Positions 59,834 to 64,000 of a stretch of 64,000 nt of DNA are shown piece after piece. The position numbers and the translations under genes were made by a program. The notes under the pieces are model-generated. The model saw only the letters and a list, made by a program, of their open reading frames with translations. It was not told the DNA's origin and ran no database searches. Position 1 is the first letter of the stretch, and every line of letters begins with the position of its first letter. The stretch is from Antitrichia curtipendula. Taxonomy: Eukaryota > Streptophyta > Bryopsida > Hypnales > Leucodontaceae. The stretch spans positions 9,424,001-9,488,000 of the forward strand of contig OX579641.1 in assembly GCA_951230915.1 (NCBI GenBank), read 5' to 3'.

Positions 59834-59839
59834 AATTTT

Positions 59840-62783
59840 CATCAAAAAAATTAGATTTTTTGGATATGGTGTGTAATTTCTATGAATTTTCAAAGTAGAA
59901 GCTCCCTAGACTACTAAAAGCATCATATAGGTGGATTTAAATTTGAAATCTCAAAAAATCATAGTCAACCAATCACAATTATAGTTAAAAAAATCATAGT
60001 TTAATGACACTTTTCAAGGACACTTTAATGGAAGTCTAGGGATGTTTAATGAAAATCTAGGGTACATGAATAGTTGTTTTGAGCCATGTATGTATACAAG
60101 TAGTTACCGCCTCTTTTGAGGTGATAGTGACAAACCATGTCAAAAACAATAAAATCACACAAGAAGGGCACATGTGTCAATTTTCTATTAGTTGTAAAAT
60201 ATTTATACAAATTCTAAAAGGAATATACTGTCTATTTTTCTATTGAATGTAAAACTTTTACATTCAATCCTAAATCCTAATTTGTTCAACAATTTTTCTT
60301 CAATCTCATATCTCCTTCTTTGTCTCTTTCCTCTTCCTGTAGTTATCCTAAGGCATTCAGAAATAGAAAATAGGTGAATTAGAAAGTATTAGTTAACAAC
60401 AAAAATAACAAAGACCACCAAATATTCATTATACTATTATAAAGTTTTAGCATTCAAAATTTCAAACACCCTCTAACACTAAATTGCTTACTCAAATTTT
60501 ATGAGCATTCATGAGCATCCCATTCCGCTGCAATCCAAAGCATCATCACCCTTGCAAAGAAATATACAAATTGTTAAACCCTAATTTTCCTAATTCACCT
60601 TCAAACACTACACGCACTGGTGGAAATTGACTAATCAAACATTGCATTGTAAAATTCTCCTTTACATGCATCAAGCTAGTTGACTACCTTTGAAAATAAT
60701 ATCAAAATGATTGAATTTTAAGCAAAATACAAAATAGCATGTAGTTAGTTGGTTCCTACAAAAGCAAATAATAGTTGAAGACTTACAAGAATCCTTGAGG
60801 TGCTATATTTCATGTCTGACCCACTTTCTATATTTTGTTTTATCTCCTTCCATAGGGAGCTTAGTCGTACTGTACAATAAGAAAAAAATTAGATTATAGG
60901 ACTCAATGTGTAGCACTAAAAATGGCATTCAAAAACAAAATACTTCAAATATTGCTTGCAAAGAAAGATACCTTATCCAAAAATGCTTATTTAGAAAAGA
61001 TTATGCAAGGAAGTCAAAAGATTGGAAAAGAAGTTTTTTCAGTCTAGACAATTATTTTCTGGTAGGTACATAGGTGTCATTGCACAATGTGCCAAGCTAC
61101 CACTAACGTTTCACATTCACCCAGACATAAACCGTCGCCTTTTCTCTTTCATTTGACCTCCTTTAATACTCACATCTCATTTAGTTTTAGTTTTTTTTGT
61201 GCAATTTAGATCAATGGCATAGGAAGGAGGACTAATTTTTTCTAAAGCACATCAATGGCTTTGGATTTTTCCAAAAGGGGAGAGGAAATTGCAAGAACAG
61301 ACTTACTTGCATCTTTTCAAGAGATAGAAGATAGTAAAACAAATTTTATATCTTGAATATAAAGCTGTTGATTTAGTTGTTTCCATTATTCACTTAAATT
61401 ATAATTCCTATAAATATAATTTCTATGTTAAAATATTAGTTTTGAAATATGATTTATTACTTGACTTGAACCATATTGCCAAAGGTCAAGCTACTAAACC
61501 ATTAGTTTTGAAATATGATTTATTACTTGACTTGAGTCATATTGCCAAAAGTCAAGCTGCTAAATAAATAAAATCGTCCTTGATACAAACTATCCTCCAT
61601 ATCTATATAGATATGGAGATAGAGTGTAATTATTCCTATCAATAGAGGTTAAACTATTATAAACGAAGCCCAATTGCTCTATATAAAGTCCATTTTTCAT
61701 TAAAATTGTCATAAATAAGGACTAGCATAGTATATTGCGTTATATATTATTTTGGTATTGGCTTGGAGTTGGGTTATTTTTCAAGCATTTGTTTCATCTT
61801 TTAGATGCTTTGATAAAAAGTATTTACAACGTATTTTAATGTAATGCCTAATGATATAATTATTTTTTCTTAGTATAATTTCATAGATTTTGCATAAAGG
61901 ATTCAAAAATTATATTCTTATAAAAAAGAATTAGAACTTCTTTGCAATGAGAGTCTCTATGGAAAACAAAGATTTTTGAAGGAAAGGTTTGCTTATAGAA
62001 AAAATATAGTAAATTTGGTATCTCAATATAAGATCTAACAACTGAGTATTTATTTAAAGTTTAAAAAAATATATTTTGTGAAAATTAATCCAAATTTTCT
62101 TACATTTATTTTATGTAATCAATATTTTTTTATTCTTACTTTGTGTAGAATAACATTAAAATTTATCAAGTTACGAGTCTTTGATTTCAAGGCCTCAAAG
62201 CCCTATCAATAATATAAAAGTTGCACACTTTGAGGGGTCTTTTTAATAATAATGTATTTTGATTTTCTTAGAAAATGTCCTTGAATTCAAGAGTGAAGTC
62301 ACATAGCATGAAGTGTGGATAATCTCCTGTTAAAGTAAAATGAATGCATTCATTTTCTTAAATTATTTAGATTCAAGTCAAAACTTCATACAAACTGTTA
62401 ATAAGTATTTCAAAAAATATATATATTTTCAAATAAAATCATATAAAATAACCAAAATATATCCACAAAAAATTGGCTAATAAGAGATTTACAAATATTG
62501 GTTGGTTTGGTTTAAATTTATTTCCAAACATGGCCATATGTAGTTGGTATTCCCATGCACTCCAATTTTTTTCTTTTTCAAACACCACAATTTTCCCTAG
62601 CTAATAGGATTTACTAAGAAATTAACTTCTTTAGGTCTCTAATCAATAAATGCAAAAAAAAATTTAAGACAAGACCTAGGATGAGTTTTTAAGCATGGTT
62701 TTTTTTACTTCAATCTTTTTGAAATTTGCATCAAACAAGAAGATGTTAAACATGAATTCAAATTTATTTATAATAAAAAAAAT
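59840..62783. other. AT-rich intergenic DNA with a two-copy tandem repeat and a small palindrome
   Basis: No gene is supported. A unit of about 67 bases beginning ATTAGTTTTGAAATATG is present twice in tandem at about 61434-61566, with a few differences. A perfect 24-bp palindrome centred on CTAT/ATAG lies at 61595-61618. The rest shows nothing distinctive. Confidence 0.5.
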
Positions 62784-62787
62784 TTAT

Positions 62788-63706
62788 CCCCTAAAGGTTT
62801 TTGACTATATTTTCACCCAAAACGCTCCAAAACTATCATTTCTAGTACATGTACCAAATTTTAGAAAAATATCATTTGGGGACACATGTAATTGTAGGAT
62901 CTTATAGTACTCTGGTCTGAAATTTCAACCATATAGATTGCAAGATATTAGTGTTTGAAGTGATAAAAATCCTTTTTTGGGCCTTGCAAAAAACGAAGAA
63001 GCTATACTTCACAAGGTCACTTTTGTATGAAAAATGTCCATGTTGGTGGTGCTTCTTTGGTTTCATTCTTCAAGACAAGTTGGCTACATGCTTGAAAATT
63101 TTCAAATGATTTGGAATTGTACAACATAAAGAAAAAAAATAGTAAGTAGAAACAAGTAGAGAATTATTTAAAATACTAAATTGTTAAGAATTTAGTTACG
63201 GAATTGAAAAATGCCAATCCCAATGGTTGTCATGTTGTAATAAATATTTATATTCTATGATTTTATTTTTTTCAAAGATTATTGAAAATTGAGTTAAATA
63301 AAGGACTTTAAAGTTTATTTTAGAGTTGAGATTCTATAACTACCACAAACTACCTGCACACAAGAATTCCTCATAACTTTCATTTCATTAATTAAAATGG
63401 AATGATTCAAAGATTTCCACGTATATATAAATCTAGAGAACCAATTTAAAATATTTATTTCTTAAAAAAGTGATTTTTAAAATTTTATTTGAATTGTCTA
63501 GGCTCCCTACAATTCAAAAAAAATTACATATTATACAGTAACTTTTAACAATGTAGTCAAAAGTTATGAAATTCTTAGAACTTAAATCTATTCCTTGGGC
63601 ACATATTATGTGTGAAAATTTCAAACAAGAAAAATAAAAATTTCATTCATAGTAAGTTGCCTAAAGTTCTATGTTGCTAGAAAAATGCAATTTGGTCCTT
63701 TAGAGG
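62788..63706. mobile_element. CCCC/TTAA-type MITE, family A copy 3
   Basis: 919 bp. CCCCTAAAGGTTTTTGAC after TTAT (62784-62787, one change from TTAA); the right end TCCTTTAGAGG precedes TTAA (63707-63710). Collinear with copy 1 throughout. Supplies the empty site for the family b insertion in copy 2. Non-coding. Confidence 0.85.
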
Positions 63707-63710
63707 TTAA

Positions 63711-64000
63711 ACTTGTGAATCTTCACCAAATAAGTTTGAAGTCATTTGACTTTGGAAATTTATCAAAAACATATTTTTCATTTTAGAAATTGAACTTTAT
63801 AATGATTGACTAAATCATGTTCTATGATTCTTAGCAAAAATGTCAAACTACTTGATGTCTAAGACCTCATCACTTTCTTCAACTATTAATTTTTAAGTAG
63901 CTTCCTATTTAAGCCTTTGTATTCATTTTCTCAGTATGAAAAAAATGACTCTTGCAAACAAATAGAAAAATAATTCAATTTACAATCTAGTGAAAAGAGT
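63711..64000. other. AT-rich sequence to the window end
   Basis: I see no gene or element in this stretch. Confidence 0.4.

Noticed and set aside
1..64000. CRISPR arrays, rRNA genes and prokaryote-style operons
   Set aside because: None is present; the tandem repeats seen lack regular spacers and the window is eukaryotic nuclear DNA.

Overview
This 64 kb window is nuclear DNA of a land plant. The genes have GT-AG introns and encode plant-type proteins: FKBP20-1, an RCI2/PMP3 peptide, an EFFECTOR OF TRANSCRIPTION homologue, a plant-type ASCC1 and a large EamA carrier. There is a plant L1-type LINE, and one stretch of CCCTAAA telomere-like motif. Non-coding DNA is very AT-rich. The lineage cannot be fixed by eye; a seed-free plant such as a bryophyte is possible but unproven.

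Only five confident genes are present, separated by long transposon-filled gaps. (1) 6719-11102, plus strand, twelve coding exons: ASCC1-like KH plus 2H-phosphoesterase protein. (2) 13761-14982, minus: FKBP20-1. (3) 31149-31880, minus: a 59-residue PMP3/RCI2 membrane peptide. (4) 33511-35892, minus, four exons: GIY-YIG/ET-repeat protein. (5) 53918-57011, minus, four exons: EamA-type carrier with a long amino-terminal region and an unusual carboxy-terminal extension. A possible gene relic lies at 51121-53573. No shared pathway links the five genes; they look like ordinary housekeeping or regulatory loci in a gene-poor region.

The repeats are the most informative part. A 5'-truncated LINE fills 19717-25517, bounded by a 13-16 bp target duplication and carrying a poly(A) tail. 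Around it are several groups of non-autonomous inverted-repeat elements. One group (families A, B and C) starts CCCC and is flanked by TTAA, with at least seven near-complete copies and several fragments; it resembles piggyBac-type elements. A second group starts AGGT and is flanked by TA; three of its families share AGGT-N7-CCCATT. Others are a Stowaway-like element (12051-12621), a long-armed CAGTACCC foldback (40110-40793), an element holding a perfect 98-bp palindrome (39657-40029), and a family with G-box-containing ends (17145-17687 and 59267-59833). Many are nested, and related copies act as empty sites, so order of insertion and target duplication can be read directly. I see no transposase gene for any of them in the window.

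Coordinates of exons come from reading frames, splice dinucleotides and phase; no transcript evidence was available. Family names are from recognised motifs, not database searches.
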